A stretch of 64,000 nucleotides of DNA from Toxorhynchites rutilus septentrionalis (lineage: Eukaryota > Arthropoda > Insecta > Diptera > Culicidae). The notes beneath the pieces were generated by a model. It was not told where the DNA came from. It ran no database searches and was given only the letters and a program-made list of their open reading frames with translations. Position 1 is the stretch's first letter, and the number at the start of each line of letters is the position of its first letter. The position numbers and the translations under genes were made by a program. Positions 54,140 through 64,000 of the stretch are shown here, piece after piece. The stretch spans positions 47,554,116-47,618,115 of the forward strand of contig NC_073745.1 of the NCBI RefSeq assembly GCF_029784135.1, given 5' to 3'.

Positions 54140-54827
54140 AAAAATCCTACGTACGATGACAGGAAATATATCCAAGATTACGTAAAAAAATCATTGGTCG
54201 AAATCGTTCCACTAGAAAAACTTGTAGAACTCTCAACAGTTTACATGGTTTTGGCTGCAAGGGTTCAACAAACCGGCTACTCAGGGGACAGTTCAATTGA
54301 CACCCCCTTTTTTTTTTGTTTGTCAAGTAATACATCCCCAATAAAACTGTGATATCAGATTGATCATAGTTATTTTTTTTCTTTTTGAAAAAAATCGCGA
54401 AAATCACATACTTTTTATGATGTTCATAGTGTACTACCTCTCAAGAACCCCACGCAGATAGCAGACTTTTTATCGGCCGATAGTTGGGTCGGCTCAATAC
54501 TGAGAGGTATGCATATGTCTACGTATGTTGTATGAGGTATATCTACGGGGGCCATAAGTGGCTGTGTTTAAATAAACATGCAGGATTATCTCTTAGCCGT
54601 TTCTGGCATCGGTTTCAGTGTCGCGGCTCAGCAACGACAGATACGGCCATTATCAAGTTTGTGATGCCATTAATATTTCCAAGACATGTACCGTAAGCAT
54701 TTAATCAAGATGGAATATGCGAATCGATATGAGGTTTGGGTTCCACACCTATTGACGGAGACAGGCCCTATGAAAGGGATTCTTTCTTAATTAGGTTTGT
54801 CACTGGAGACTTGGATTTCATATCAAA
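54140..54827. other. unassigned DNA
   Basis: No gene recognised. A T-rich run lies at 54304-54319. The last ~100 bases before 54828 may belong to the Jockey-type relic but are too degenerate to read. Confidence 0.4.
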
Positions 54828-55180
54828 ATGTGCATCGAAAACGCACTTGGACTAAGGAAAATATATCTTCAATTGTTGCGAAGCTTGGACTTCACCACCT
54901 TATCGTTGAAAAATAAGCTTGCTGCCTATAAACAAATTATCTTGCCTGTCATCGAGTACGGTATGCCTATTTGGGAGAGTCGTGCTAACAGCCACCTCCT
55001 CAAGCTGCAGAGGATCCAAAACAAGATCCTCAGGATGATTTTGAATAGCCCACCTCGGACTCGAAACTCTGAGGTCCACCGCCTGGCTGGTGTACCGACT
55101 CTGTAGGAACGGAGAACGGTAGTTCTAGAGAGGTTCAGAGTTGCTTGTCCTTCCTTCCTCAAGGAGATTCGATCAATGCT
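54828..55180 (+). pseudogene. Jockey-type LINE RT C-terminal fragment
   Basis: The 92-codon open part reads TLSLKNKLAAYKQIILPVIE, then YGMPIWE, LLKLQRIQNKILRMI and EVHRLAGVPTL. This is the conserved segment downstream of RT in Jockey-clade LINEs: a tyrosine-glycine block, then the L-Q-R-x-Q-N-K block and the LAGVPTL block. A stop at 55104-55106 follows at once, and a few more codons in frame (ERRTVVLERF) suggest the former continuation. It lacks the endonuclease and polymerase domains. Confidence 0.85.
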
Positions 55181-56245
55181 GACAAATATTGCATTCAATT
55201 AGATCAATTGGTTGATGTTCAATCAGACCGGACTAAACAACATAATTACGATTTCGAGTAAATGTGAAGCTGTGTAGTTTTAGTAGCCTTCAATCATTCT
55301 CCTTAGTTGTTTTTCTACATCTCTTAGTTACTCATTGACAAGATCGTATAATTATATTGTTACAAAAAAAATCTATTATGTTTACTTGGTTTAATCTGAC
55401 TGAGCCAAAAAAATATTTTTCAGAAACTTGTTCCACTATGACTGAACATTTTAATAGTGAAATCATATTATTTATTCAGTGCACAGTCAACGTGAATTTC
55501 AAACTGTCGTTTTTTTTTCACTATACCAATCCAATAAAACAAACTGTGGTTTGTCACATCATTTTAATTACCAAAAATAATCGATTAGCATCACCTCAAA
55601 ACTTCTTAACAAAATTTAGTCTAAATTATCATCCTTGTCGTCATCCTGCTTTAGTTCGTGAAATTCGTAATGGATTGGAGGAATTCATTTGCTGAAATGA
55701 ATGATATCTTTGAATTTTCCCATGCATATTTTTTCTTTTTGGGACATCCGGAAGGACCAGATTCCTTAACGGACAATTCGCTCTCCAATTCTATAAGATT
55801 TATTGATACACGAAGATTGAACTCAATCTTGTAATGAAGCTGTAATATTTAAATTACGTTCATCAAATATATCAAGAAACAAGATAAAACCGACAAAATA
55901 ATCAATTTCGCTCTCAGTATTACATTCGGTGAAAAACCCCTCTACATCTACTTCTTCCTCGAAAGAAAAAGATTGTTCAGAAAAGTATTTAATTACGAAG
56001 TCGAAGTCACTGCTACATTATGAAAATGTTTGTTTTCCGTAAATTGCATTGGAGATTAACAATTTTCAGTCATGTGTTCAGTCAGAGTATCAAGTACAAT
56101 TTTCAAAGCAAAATAAATCCATTATTTTCTCGGTAGCAGGCTGTAGTGATCGATATCTCGCGTAGTATCGATCATACACTTCCGAGCTTATGATCGTTGT
56201 ACAGGTGACATTTCACACTAGAAAAAGTCTTTTGCTGTTTGTTGT
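55181..56245. other. unassigned AT-rich DNA
   Basis: No gene recognised. The 112-codon frame at 55357-55695 (+) has no visible domain and is low in complexity. Confidence 0.4.
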
Positions 56246-56283
56246 TTGTTCCATTCAGTTGTGAGTTACAGGATGTTAGCGAT

Positions 56284-56620
56284 GGAAGTCAACAGAGAGA
56301 CAATTCGGTACATTTTACAATTTTTCTGTTATAAAGGCAGAAATGCAATCCAGGCCGCTGAAATTGTGAGTTGTGTTAATAATGCCGATACTGTAACAGT
56401 AAAATACGTATCATTTTTTTTTTATTTTAATTTATTTTTATTTTTGATTTTCAAAAAAAATCAAAGTTTAATTTTTTTCGTTGTACACTAAATTTAGATC
56501 TTTACAATCAACAAAAGGACCGTTCGAAACTAGCGGTTGACGAGAAACGTCCAGAGTTGACAAACAGAGGAGGTGTTGTATTCCATCAGGACAACACAAG
56601 GCCACACAACTCCGGGAGTT
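56284..56620 (+). pseudogene. mariner transposase relic
   Basis: MEVNRETIRYILQFFCYKG at 56284 aligns with the start of the mariner transposase at 6842 (MEQNKEKIRHILQYYYDKG). The match extends through AADT-like DTVTV at 56400. After a T-rich insert, 56495-56610 reads DLYNQQKDRSKLAVDEKRPE, then GGVVFHQDNTRPHNS, the second catalytic Asp block. Everything between and after is deleted. At 56620 the homology switches to an opposite-strand ITmD37E relic. Confidence 0.8.
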
Positions 56621-56629
56621 TGAATGGGA

Positions 56630-57330
56630 TATTTTAATGCCTTCAGTTCCTGCTTCATAATAGCCCAGTATTTTTTGATGGGCTTTTCTTCGTCGGGATG
56701 GGTACGAAAGTGACCCCGTTGGCTTCGTACAATTCCAGGACATCCTTTGAGTAGTGGCACGAAGCTAGATCGGGACAGGAGATCGTGGGGCCCTCGTGTT
56801 GCTTCAACAGAGGAAGTAGACGCTCCTACAGACACTCCTAGAGGTCGAACTGCCCCGGTAGTCACGAACGGCGCATTCCGTCTGCCACATGAGCAGATCG
56901 CTTGTCAAATCATGTATTTCTGGGAAAACTTTGAAAGTTTCTGCTTCCATACTTCCTTCGGAACTGGGTGGTGAAGAACAATGGCCCCGGAAGCTGTCGG
57001 AAGTCCGCCTTGATGCAAGTCTCATCATCCGTGATGAGACAATGAGGCTTCGTCAGCATCTGGGTGTATAGTTTCCGGGCACATGAGACTTTCCCACCGT
57101 ATTTTGTCGATCCTGATCATCAATAGAACATCCATTCTGACCGCATTTCTCCTTTGGTCGTAACGTTTTGTAACGAGTTGTTTTCCGATGACCCAATGAG
57201 AGAATTGAGGATTTTCCGGATGCATGCTCAAAATCAATTCGCGACGTTGCTTTTTGTGTGCCGCCATTTTTTTCCAATTTTCGAAACACTGACAGTGATA
57301 AAAATACAGTGTAAACAATACGCTCGTAAC
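56630..57330 (-). pseudogene. ITmD37E transposase relic
   Basis: Right-to-left it reads AAHKKQRRELILSMHPENPQ (57265-57210, compare the start of the transposase at 63662), then TQMLTKPHCLITDDETCIKA with the first catalytic Asp (about 57040-56980) and DFRQLPGPLFF. Next come CPDLASCHYSKDVLELYEAN (about 56775-56715) with the second Asp, and EEKPIKKYWAIMKQELKALK carrying the final Glu position. Frame changes and a deletion between VPIPT and the PIKKYW block kill it. Its order and motifs fix the family securely. Confidence 0.85.
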
Positions 57331-57562
57331 TACTTCTATCTAAATTTTCAACTGAAAATACCCAATGGGTAATTTTCTACAGCGCTTTTTTCCGTGATGC
57401 AAATTTCTTTTACATTGTGTTTCGATACGAGTTACTTTTCAGCGTTCATTAACACTAGGTTTACGCGTCATTTTGACGCATTTCGAATTTTATAAGGAAA
57501 ACTACAAAAAATCGACTGTATTTATATTCCATCTCCATTCCGCATTGATCGAGGTAAATATA

Positions 57563-58452
57563 CAGGGTGGGCCATTTAAAGTGGAAGGATTTGTTTTTGC
57601 AATAGCAAAGTAAAGAAGTGGAATTTTAAATTTTTTTTTTGAAATTCATTTATTTTGGTCCAAGGAGATTTGTTCTAACTACTTTTTGATTATGATATCT
57701 CGTAAATGACCGCCTCTGGCCTTGAACGCAAAATGTGCCCTTTTTTCGGCATTTTCCATCACTTTGCCCAATGTTTCGGCCGATATGGCAGCAATTTCTT
57801 GTCGGATATTGTCTTTCAGCGCAGCCAGGGTCCTTGGTTTACCAGTGTATACCTTGGATTTTAAATATCCCCATAAAAAAAAGTCAGGAGGCGTCAAATC
57901 AGGTGATCTCGGTGGACAGTCATAATCGCCGTTTTTCGATATTAATCTTCCGGGGAACATTTCGCGCAATAATTTGGTCGTGGCAGCCGCTGTATGGCAT
58001 GTAGCGCCGTCCTGTTGGAACCAGTAATTGTCCAATTCATTTTCACGAACAGCGATGCCTAACTCTTGCGAACGATGGCGACCTGATGTCGATGGAGTTT
58101 CTGCAACACTGGCTCGAACGGCATCAATATTCTCGTCGAAACGTCTTGGTCGTTGTCTGGACAGATGACTGGCATTACCAAAACTACCAGACGATATAAA
58201 TTTGGCATATAATCGACGTATAGTGTTGTCTCCAGGCGATGTTTTAACTTTATTTTTAATTTTCCACGCACGTTTAGTTAACACAATTGAGAAGTTATTT
58301 TGAATGTACAGCTGAACAATTTCAGCGCGTTGTTTAGGTGTGTATTGTTCCATGGTTAAAATTGTACTGAAATGACGCTTCCAACGCGGTATGACATCTC
58401 TGTCAAAAGTTATGGGGTTGCCAGATGCTTCCACTTTAAATGGCCCACCCTG
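57563..58452 (-). mobile_element. internally deleted DD41D (rosa/VS-like) transposon
   Basis: The TIR CAGGGTGGGCCATTTAAAGT (57563) continues to 25 bp and is perfectly matched by the inverse at 58452. TA flanks both ends (57561-57562 and 58453-58454). The element is 890 bp against about 1.3 kb expected for an intact relative. Its transposase frame is open but lacks the middle. Confidence 0.9.
57679..58353 (-). pseudogene. DD41D transposase with in-frame internal deletion
   Basis: The ATG at 58353 (MEQYTPKQRAEIVQLYIQNN) is preferred over an upstream in-frame ATG that would read through the TIR. 224 codons: helix-turn-helix DNA-binding regions (about residues 1-120, NTIRRLYAKF, RSQELGIAVREN). 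Then, without any catalytic first-Asp region, it joins directly to YWFQQDGATCHTA (second Asp). This is followed 41 residues later by the third Asp in SPDLTPPDFFLWG, the DD41D spacing. About 130 residues that should hold the first Asp are missing, yet the frame is kept. It could still bind TIRs and might act as a repressor. Confidence 0.9.
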
Positions 58453-58543
58453 TATATTGATGTCTATTTTCTTTTTTCTTCCTTCAAATTGACGCGCGTT
58501 CGTAGAGATAGGTATATCAAAACGTCCGTAAAACTAGTGTTAA

Positions 58544-59010
58544 TGGCCGAAGGGAGGTATCTTCTGATGCGTAGAAATCCAATATTTCCCTTGTATTCCC
58601 TTCATTTTCTGGTTGTCAGATAAACGATACAAACAATCATGATTATTATGCATTTTTGGATAAAATAAATTATAGCATCTTAAAGATCATTAAATTTTTA
58701 GTTTTTCACTTCCAATATGTTACCTAAATCCACTAATTCAGATGTTTCCCAGCGGTATTTTGTATTAAATCTTCCCATCCTTCAAATGGAAGCAACAGAA
58801 TCGTACATTTTGAACTAGAGCCAGTTTAAGGGTGTCAGCGCTCGAAACAAAAAAAAAAGTTCAATAACTCTGCCATTCCTATTGTTTAATACTTTGTGAA
58901 ATTGTATCCATTTAAGAAAAGTTACATTAAAAATGGAAACTATATGTGATTCTACATGAAAAACTATTTGCAATGTTTCATCCTAGGTCCGTTCAAGAGA
59001 AATAACCAAT
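58544..59010. other. unassigned AT-rich DNA
   Basis: No gene or recognised repeat. Confidence 0.4.
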
Positions 59011-59227
59011 TTAACACTCTTATACTCACGCGAAAAATCGTAATTTGTATGACTCTGCGCGTCTCTGTCATTGCTACTGTGTATTTTTAGGCGTTATTGG
59101 TATTTATTCAAAGAAAAGGATATAATTGAGTGGAAAAACTCCCGAAAATAACTTCATTCAGTTTTAATAGTCATTTAATTCTGCCACCTCATTGCTCGGA
59201 TGCTATGCGCGTGTATAGGCAGGTTAA
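59011..59227. mobile_element. TTAA-flanked MITE, second copy
   Basis: Starts TTAACACTCTTATACTCACG at 59011. Read inward from 59227 it starts TTAACCTGCCTATACACGCG. It shares ends and interior (gcgttattggta, then aaaactcccgaaaataacttcattc) with 39361-39632 in the opposite orientation. No coding capacity. Confidence 0.7.
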
Positions 59228-59602
59228 TATAATTAGAATCATGTTCATGAAATATTAGAAAATGCATACTGTTGCTGGATATTACGATTAAGGTTTCGAT
59301 GTCGTATAGAAATTTCACTAACATTATTTTCACTATAAAGAAACGGTTATATCTCGAAAACGGTTAGTCCTAGGACTCTTTCGAACTTATTAGTGGTCCC
59401 GAAACGAACCGATGGAATTTGAGTGGCCTTGTAAAAGCAACTGAAGATGTTTGATACATGATTCATTTCTGTTAACACGAGATTTTTCATGATCACTCCA
59501 TACGCAGAATAAAAACTGATTTCATGGTGAAAACGAAATAAAGTCTTATAATCTTGCATAAAATTCATTCCGTCTTTATCGTGATGTGGCAATTATTCAT
59601 CA
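59228..59602. other. unassigned DNA
   Basis: No gene or repeat recognised other than the start of the neighbouring tandem repeat. Confidence 0.4.
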
Positions 59603-59905
59603 CTGTTCCATGCGAAAGCAGAACAGAAACTGATGCCATTGGATTGCATCACGGGAACACCAAGCCGAATGCGTGAATGGGTGTGAATATTCCTTCGCTC
59701 GGACGCATTCACACGCAAACAATTTTTCATGACTGTTCCATGTGAAAGCAGAAGTTCACGATAAAGACTGCTGCAGAACAGAAACTATTGAGTTGCATCA
59801 CTGGAACACCAAGCCGAATGCGTAAATGGGCGCGAATATTCCTTCGCTCGGAAGCATTCACACGCAAACAATTTTTCATGACTGTTCCATGCGAAAGCAG
59901 AACAG
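59603..59905 (+). repeat. tandem duplication, ~150-bp unit
   Basis: Two direct copies contain 'gcatcac(g/t)ggaacaccaagccgaatgcgt(g/a)aatgggygygaatattccttcgctcgga', starting near 59646 and 59795. Each copy is followed by 'gcattcacacgcaaacaatttttcatgactgttcca'. A third partial unit (tgaaagcagaacagaaactgatg) closes the array. Confidence 0.85.
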
Positions 59906-62900
59906 AAACTGATGCGAGTGAGCGGACTCACGCCTTGCGTGTGTCCGCTAACACTCATGCAAGCGAGCAAAATAAATCACAACTTGAATGTATTCGCTAT
60001 GACGGTTTCTCCAGGTGCCTAGATTTTGCGTCCGTGTTCGGGATCACATTGCGATCACCAATCACCATCACCATCAATAAGTTAGATTGTTATGATTTCA
60101 ATAGCTTGCTTTCAAAGCAACTTTAAGCTACTTTAAGCAACTATTTTGGACCAACAAGTGACAATCATATAATTCGTTGACATTTTATTTTTCGGATGAA
60201 GTGATTGTTATACCACTCCATTCAGCCGGTAAAAAGGTATTAACGTTCAAAACCTTGCAGTCCAGCGTCACTCTCTCGTTTTCGAAACTTTGAACTTACA
60301 CCCCGGTACAGAAATGAATGGTAGGACTACGACAAAAATGAGTCATGATTAAAATGAAAATAGTGATTTTGAGTAGCTTCTATCAATTGCATGTATGTAT
60401 GGGCAATCTAGTTTAAATCGATGGTGTATTAGATCAGAATGTTTACTTGAACATCCTGAAGAAAAATATAAAGCAATGTGTCGACAAAATGTGATGGAAT
60501 AGAGGATTCAAGTTATGCCAAGACAATGACCCAGAGCTCGGGACATATAAAGTTCGTACATGGTTACATTACAATTGCTCAACAGTTATTGATAATCCTC
60601 CACAATCTTCAATTTCAGTAAAAAAAACTGAGGAAGTTATCTGTGTAGGAATTTTAAAAACCATGAAGTTTCTAAAAATAACGTTTTTAAAAACCACTTG
60701 ATGAAAAATTGATGAATATTCCTTCCGAATACACCAAAAACTCGTAGATATGGCTAAAGACAGCTAAATATAGTTGCAATGAACAAGGGATATCATACTA
60801 ATGATGGGATTCAGAAATTGGCCGACCCCTTCTAAATCGAGTTGAGATTTCAACCAGCGTACGATTATGAGTTTAAATCAATTTTCATTCATTAGCACAA
60901 AAATTCGCCATTTTCAGTGAAATGAAAACTATTATTCTGAAAACAGATAGCAAACCTTTCAACTCTCATATGACACTATGATTTTATCTAAATAGGATGT
61001 TCCGAAAGCTTGTTTTCGATTTTCAAAATAAGGGAAAGGAGATCTGCATGGTGGAGTACGATTACGGATTTCAGTTACTGTATGTAGTTTTCTATGTGAG
61101 AAAGATGTTTCCTGACGATAAGAGGACGAATCAATAGTTCAATTCTTCTTTCATATTCAAAATTAAAACAGAAAATGTGTATTAACACATTTCTTCGTTT
61201 CGATTGTATACAGTGTTAGAAAATTGGAAACTGTATATAATCGAGTCCGCCCTCTCGATTCTTTCAATTCTTTCGATTCTTTCGATTCATGAAAGTATTC
61301 TGTATAATTAAATAAAATAAAGTTATTTCAAATATTATACGAAGAGATCATCTCTCTATCGCATGAACCAATAATATTTTTTGAGTTTACTATTGAAACA
61401 AAAATGGAATAATCATAAAAACATTTGGCAGGTAATATAACAATAATAGAACAATAGCATAAAAATATACAGAATCTATTGTTCTTTTGGCATCGAATAA
61501 ACAAAAGGGCTGAAATGTTCGGAGCTCGAAAATACGACCGAAGTTCGTACTTCTACCCTTAATCCTTTTTTTTCGAAAATCTAGCTACCTAGTCCGCTCT
61601 ACCAATCATGTCCATCTCATTTTCGTTTTATTCGTCGTATGTATGGTCTTCTTTCTGTTTCTTAAACTGTTACAAACTGGATTTATGCCGCGTTATAATA
61701 TTCAATACTTCAAAACATTTATTACATTTGTATTGTTATTGTTATCAAGCCGTATGTATTAAAAGAAATGTCAACAATTTTCTCCGTGGCAAGTTGCACT
61801 GATTCATAGCAAACGCCGCAAGCTGACAACTGGGCCTGAGACTGAACCATTGAAAAACGACGGTGGTGTGGCAAATTTAACTGTTTGCCTTTCCTGCTCC
61901 GTGTTGGTCTGTGATTGAAAATTTTGTGCCGACGCGTCGCAGCAACGCATTCCGGAATCAATGCGTTCGATTGAATCCCGATTGAACCACCGCGGGATTC
62001 AATAAATAGAACAACGCGATTAGAGTGGGGAGGGGGAGCTGGGGAAAATCAGTCGTTTTCGATGACAGTTGGTTCAAGGTGAACAAATCTGTAGCATAAT
62101 TGAATCTTGCCGAGCCCGGAGGGCTGGAGTGAGCGGAGGATCAGAATTCAATCAATAGTTCCGCTTCCCTCGCGGAACTCGAAGCGAGGTTATTACTGGA
62201 GTAACAGCAGCAGCAGCAGTGAACCCACAGTAAGGCAGTAATGTGTTGCTTCAGGTGCTTTAGAAGTAACGTAAGCTGGAGGATTAATCCACGCATGAAT
62301 TATTAATGAGCTTCCGAGCGTCGAAGTACAAACAGATTATTTGTTTCAGAGCCCCTGGTACGGGAATGCATTAAAGCTAATTAGAATGTATAATCGTTAT
62401 TTTGGAGAGTGTATCAACGAAGGCAGTCCACCTATTGTAATTTTTTAGGGATATGCATTATCTCATTCGACGTGGCCACACAGCAATGGTACATCGAATA
62501 TTAAACGGCCCGAATGAATTGAATCCAATATTAAATTCCTTATACCATTAATTCGATGCATGCCGAAGCTGTTAGTTGCTATACTAGATACATCCGAAAA
62601 TGATGAAGATGGAAGATCCGCACAATCATCTTAACGATACTGGTAATAATTGAAATGTTTTGATTTAGTGTATCCCAACGATAGTCTCAATGGCCCCGTC
62701 CTCGGTAAGTAATACGCATGTCACCATTGTTAGATTTATATTTATTACTGCTCGCAGCGACTGAACATGCACGCGAATCGATCCATCTTTCCATATTCAC
62801 AAACGAAACCCCCAGCTGAGTCGAAAGCTATCCTCTATTTACACGGTTCACATCCTTGGACCTGTGAACAATAACGACCATCGGCCCTCCCGATGCCAAC

Positions 62901-63509
62901 TGGAATTGAATGATGATACCTTGCGAGCGCGCAAGCATCCTTCACCACGGCACTGGCACGGAACGGCACATTCGGATATGAGTCTGTCTGCAACAGTAAC
63001 AATGCAACGCAATGCTTCGAAAAGTTACCGACCGCCATCAGTTCCTCCTATGAGCCACCCCACACCGGCCCCGCTCGACGCTATTTCCCCAGCAGTAGCT
63101 CACTTTGCCGGAAAACTTGCTCAGTTTGCGTTCATATCTCGTCGTCGGTCAACGGCGGGAATCCATTCCGCATGTGGTATTCACATTCGAAATCATACCG
63201 GGGTGTGAAACTCATGGCAACCGTGTGCATCTTTGTTGTAATTAGCGAAAGTAATTGGGTGGTTTTTGGTTGCTTTGAGTTGTTTTGTTATGGACGTGGT
63301 GACCCCATGAAATATTTTTTGTTTATGTGTTCGCGTTGTGCTTGAGTTGACTAGAAGTGAAATTCGTTTTCGTTTCAAGCCGTAATTACTATATTTATTT
63401 TTATAAAGTCTTAAACACTTTCAATATTCGTAATTTTTTCCTTAATAAAAGTTCTACTATCTTTTCGAAAGCGTCTGATCGTTATGAAAAAAGTTGAGTT
63501 CGATGTGTA
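59906..63509. other. apparently unique DNA, no gene recognised
   Basis: 3.6 kb without a supportable gene. 61200-61345 has a TATATAA, a short tcttTCGAt tandem and AATAAA, possibly a solo LTR. 62040-62700 is less AT-rich, with a short GCA run (62205-62218) and several TAATTA-type motifs. The frame at 62864-63208 (+, 114 codons) has no domain I know. Confidence 0.4.
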
Positions 63510-64000
63510 AAGGGTGTGTCACATCAAATTGCATCACGGAAAAAACGCTGTAGAAATTAAATTTTCAGGAATTATATCTTCAGCTTTCGCTTATAATCAG
63601 ATAAGAGTGTATAGATCACGTTGGCCATGCTTCACTGTCAATTTTTCGTAAATTTGGAAAAATGTCCTCGAACGAAAAAGAGCGTCGTGAATTAATCCTG
63701 TACACTCATTTCGAGAATCCGGAGTTGTCACATCGGGACATCGGTAAGATGCTGGGAATCGTCCAATCCACGGTCAGCAGAGTACTAAAACGATACTTCG
63801 AGAACCTAACCATCGACCGGAAGGTGAAGAACGGCAAAAATGGATGCTCCGTCAGTGAAAAAGATCACAAGCGCGTAGTTAAGCAGTTTAGACGTGATCC
63901 GAGAAGTTCGGTCCGGGATGTCGCCAACAAGCTGAATTTGTCAAATTCATTCGTCCAGCGGACCAAGCAGCGGGAGGGCCTGCGTACATACATGGTTCAG
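63510..64000 (+). mobile_element. ITmD37E transposon, 5' part (runs off window)
   Basis: Begins at about 63510 with agggtgtgtcacatcaaatt, the kind of TIR known for mosquito ITmD37E elements, just after a TA. A 150-base leader precedes the transposase ATG. The other TIR lies outside the window. Confidence 0.8.
63662..64000 (+). CDS. ITmD37E transposase, N-terminal part
   Basis: ATG at 63662, 113 codons open to the window edge. It starts MSSNEKERRELILYTHFENP and has a helix-turn-helix (ELSHRDIGKMLGIVQSTVSR). A second DNA-binding region follows (SSVRDVANKLNLSNSFVQR), and the sequence leaves the window at GLRTYMVQ. The catalytic D, D and E would lie downstream. Unlike the relics at 2215-2960 and 56630-57330, nothing here is broken, so this copy is the youngest of the three. 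Confidence 0.85.
   Translation, partial: MSSNEKERRELILYTHFENPELSHRDIGKMLGIVQSTVSRVLKRYFENLTIDRKVKNGKNGCSVSEKDHKRVVKQFRRDPRSSVRDVANKLNLSNSFVQRTKQREGLRTYMVQ

Larger units (their letters stand above)
57453..58539. mobile_element. TTAA MITE split by a DD41D transposon
   Basis: TTAA at 57449-57452 and 58540-58543 bound a unit with inverted ends CACTAGGTTTACG (57453) and, read inward from 58539, CACTAGTTTTACG. TTAA duplication with short C-rich ends is the piggyBac pattern. Palindromic GCGTCATTTTGACGC lies just inside the left end. Without the 890-bp insert the MITE would be only about 195 bp. Confidence 0.8.

Noticed and set aside
1..64000. A new multi-gene defence or metabolic system
   Set aside because: Every long frame with recognisable motifs belongs to a transposable element, and no clustered unknown genes with shared orientation are present.

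Overview
This is animal DNA and almost certainly comes from a mosquito, most likely a culicine (Aedes/Culex-like). The DNA is AT-rich with no operon-like or bacterial organisation. It is packed with the transposon types typical of Culicidae: BEL/Pao LTR retrotransposons, an RNase H-bearing I-type LINE, a Jockey-type relic, mariner, ITmD37E, DD37D (maT-like) and DD41D transposases, TTAA- and TA-flanked MITEs and a tRNA-derived SINE. I could not support any host protein-coding exon, CRISPR array or bacterial feature. The window is best read as intergenic or intronic DNA that has been repeatedly invaded.

Layout. 1-5742: AT-rich repeats, a dead ITmD37E transposase (2215-2960), five ~137-bp tandem units (4024-4690) and a Helitron-like 3' end. 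5743-7025: a complete-length mariner with both TIRs and a TA duplication, but a frameshifted transposase. 7028-10139: apparently unique, unassigned sequence. 10140-11810: alternating inverted AT-rich repeats. 12155-23344: a BEL/Pao element (minus strand) that has lost gag, protease and most of RT. A second BEL/Pao element (15566-22985, minus strand) sits inside its 5' LTR, with identical 265-bp LTRs and a GTATC target duplication. 23361-25657: MITEs and LINE scraps. 27804-33965: a full-length LINE (minus strand) with a 14-bp target duplication and both ORFs open. 35023-35110: a SINE. 35794-38628: a composite, TIR-bounded repeat. 38631-46110: AT-rich repeats, MITEs, a LINE tail and a DD37D transposase relic. 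46237-52789: a plus-strand BEL/Pao element with a CCAAT duplication, one nonsense codon and a truncated integrase. 53097-57330: a repeat copy, then Jockey, mariner and ITmD37E relics. 57453-58539: a TTAA MITE containing an internally deleted DD41D transposon. 59011-63509: a MITE, a 150-bp tandem repeat and apparently unique sequence. 63510-64000: the 5' end of an ITmD37E transposon whose reading frame is open and runs off the window.

How the parts relate. Each element encodes its own mobility. The LINE uses ORF1 (RNA binding) plus ORF2 (endonuclease, RT, RNase H). The BEL elements use gag-protease-RT-RNase H-integrase polyproteins between LTRs, primed by a tRNA-Tyr-like site. The cut-and-paste elements use a transposase that acts on their TIRs. 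The LINE is the only element here that looks autonomous. The young nested BEL carries two nonsense codons and two homopolymer frameshifts.

The strongest candidate for something unusual is on the plus strand of the outer BEL LTR, antisense to the element. It has an 82-codon open frame, two consecutive perfect 50-nt GT-AG intron-like segments separated by a 39-nt in-frame exon, and a following AATAAA. This is preserved in both LTR copies. I do not recognise the encoded peptide, and I did not find a new defence or multi-gene system.
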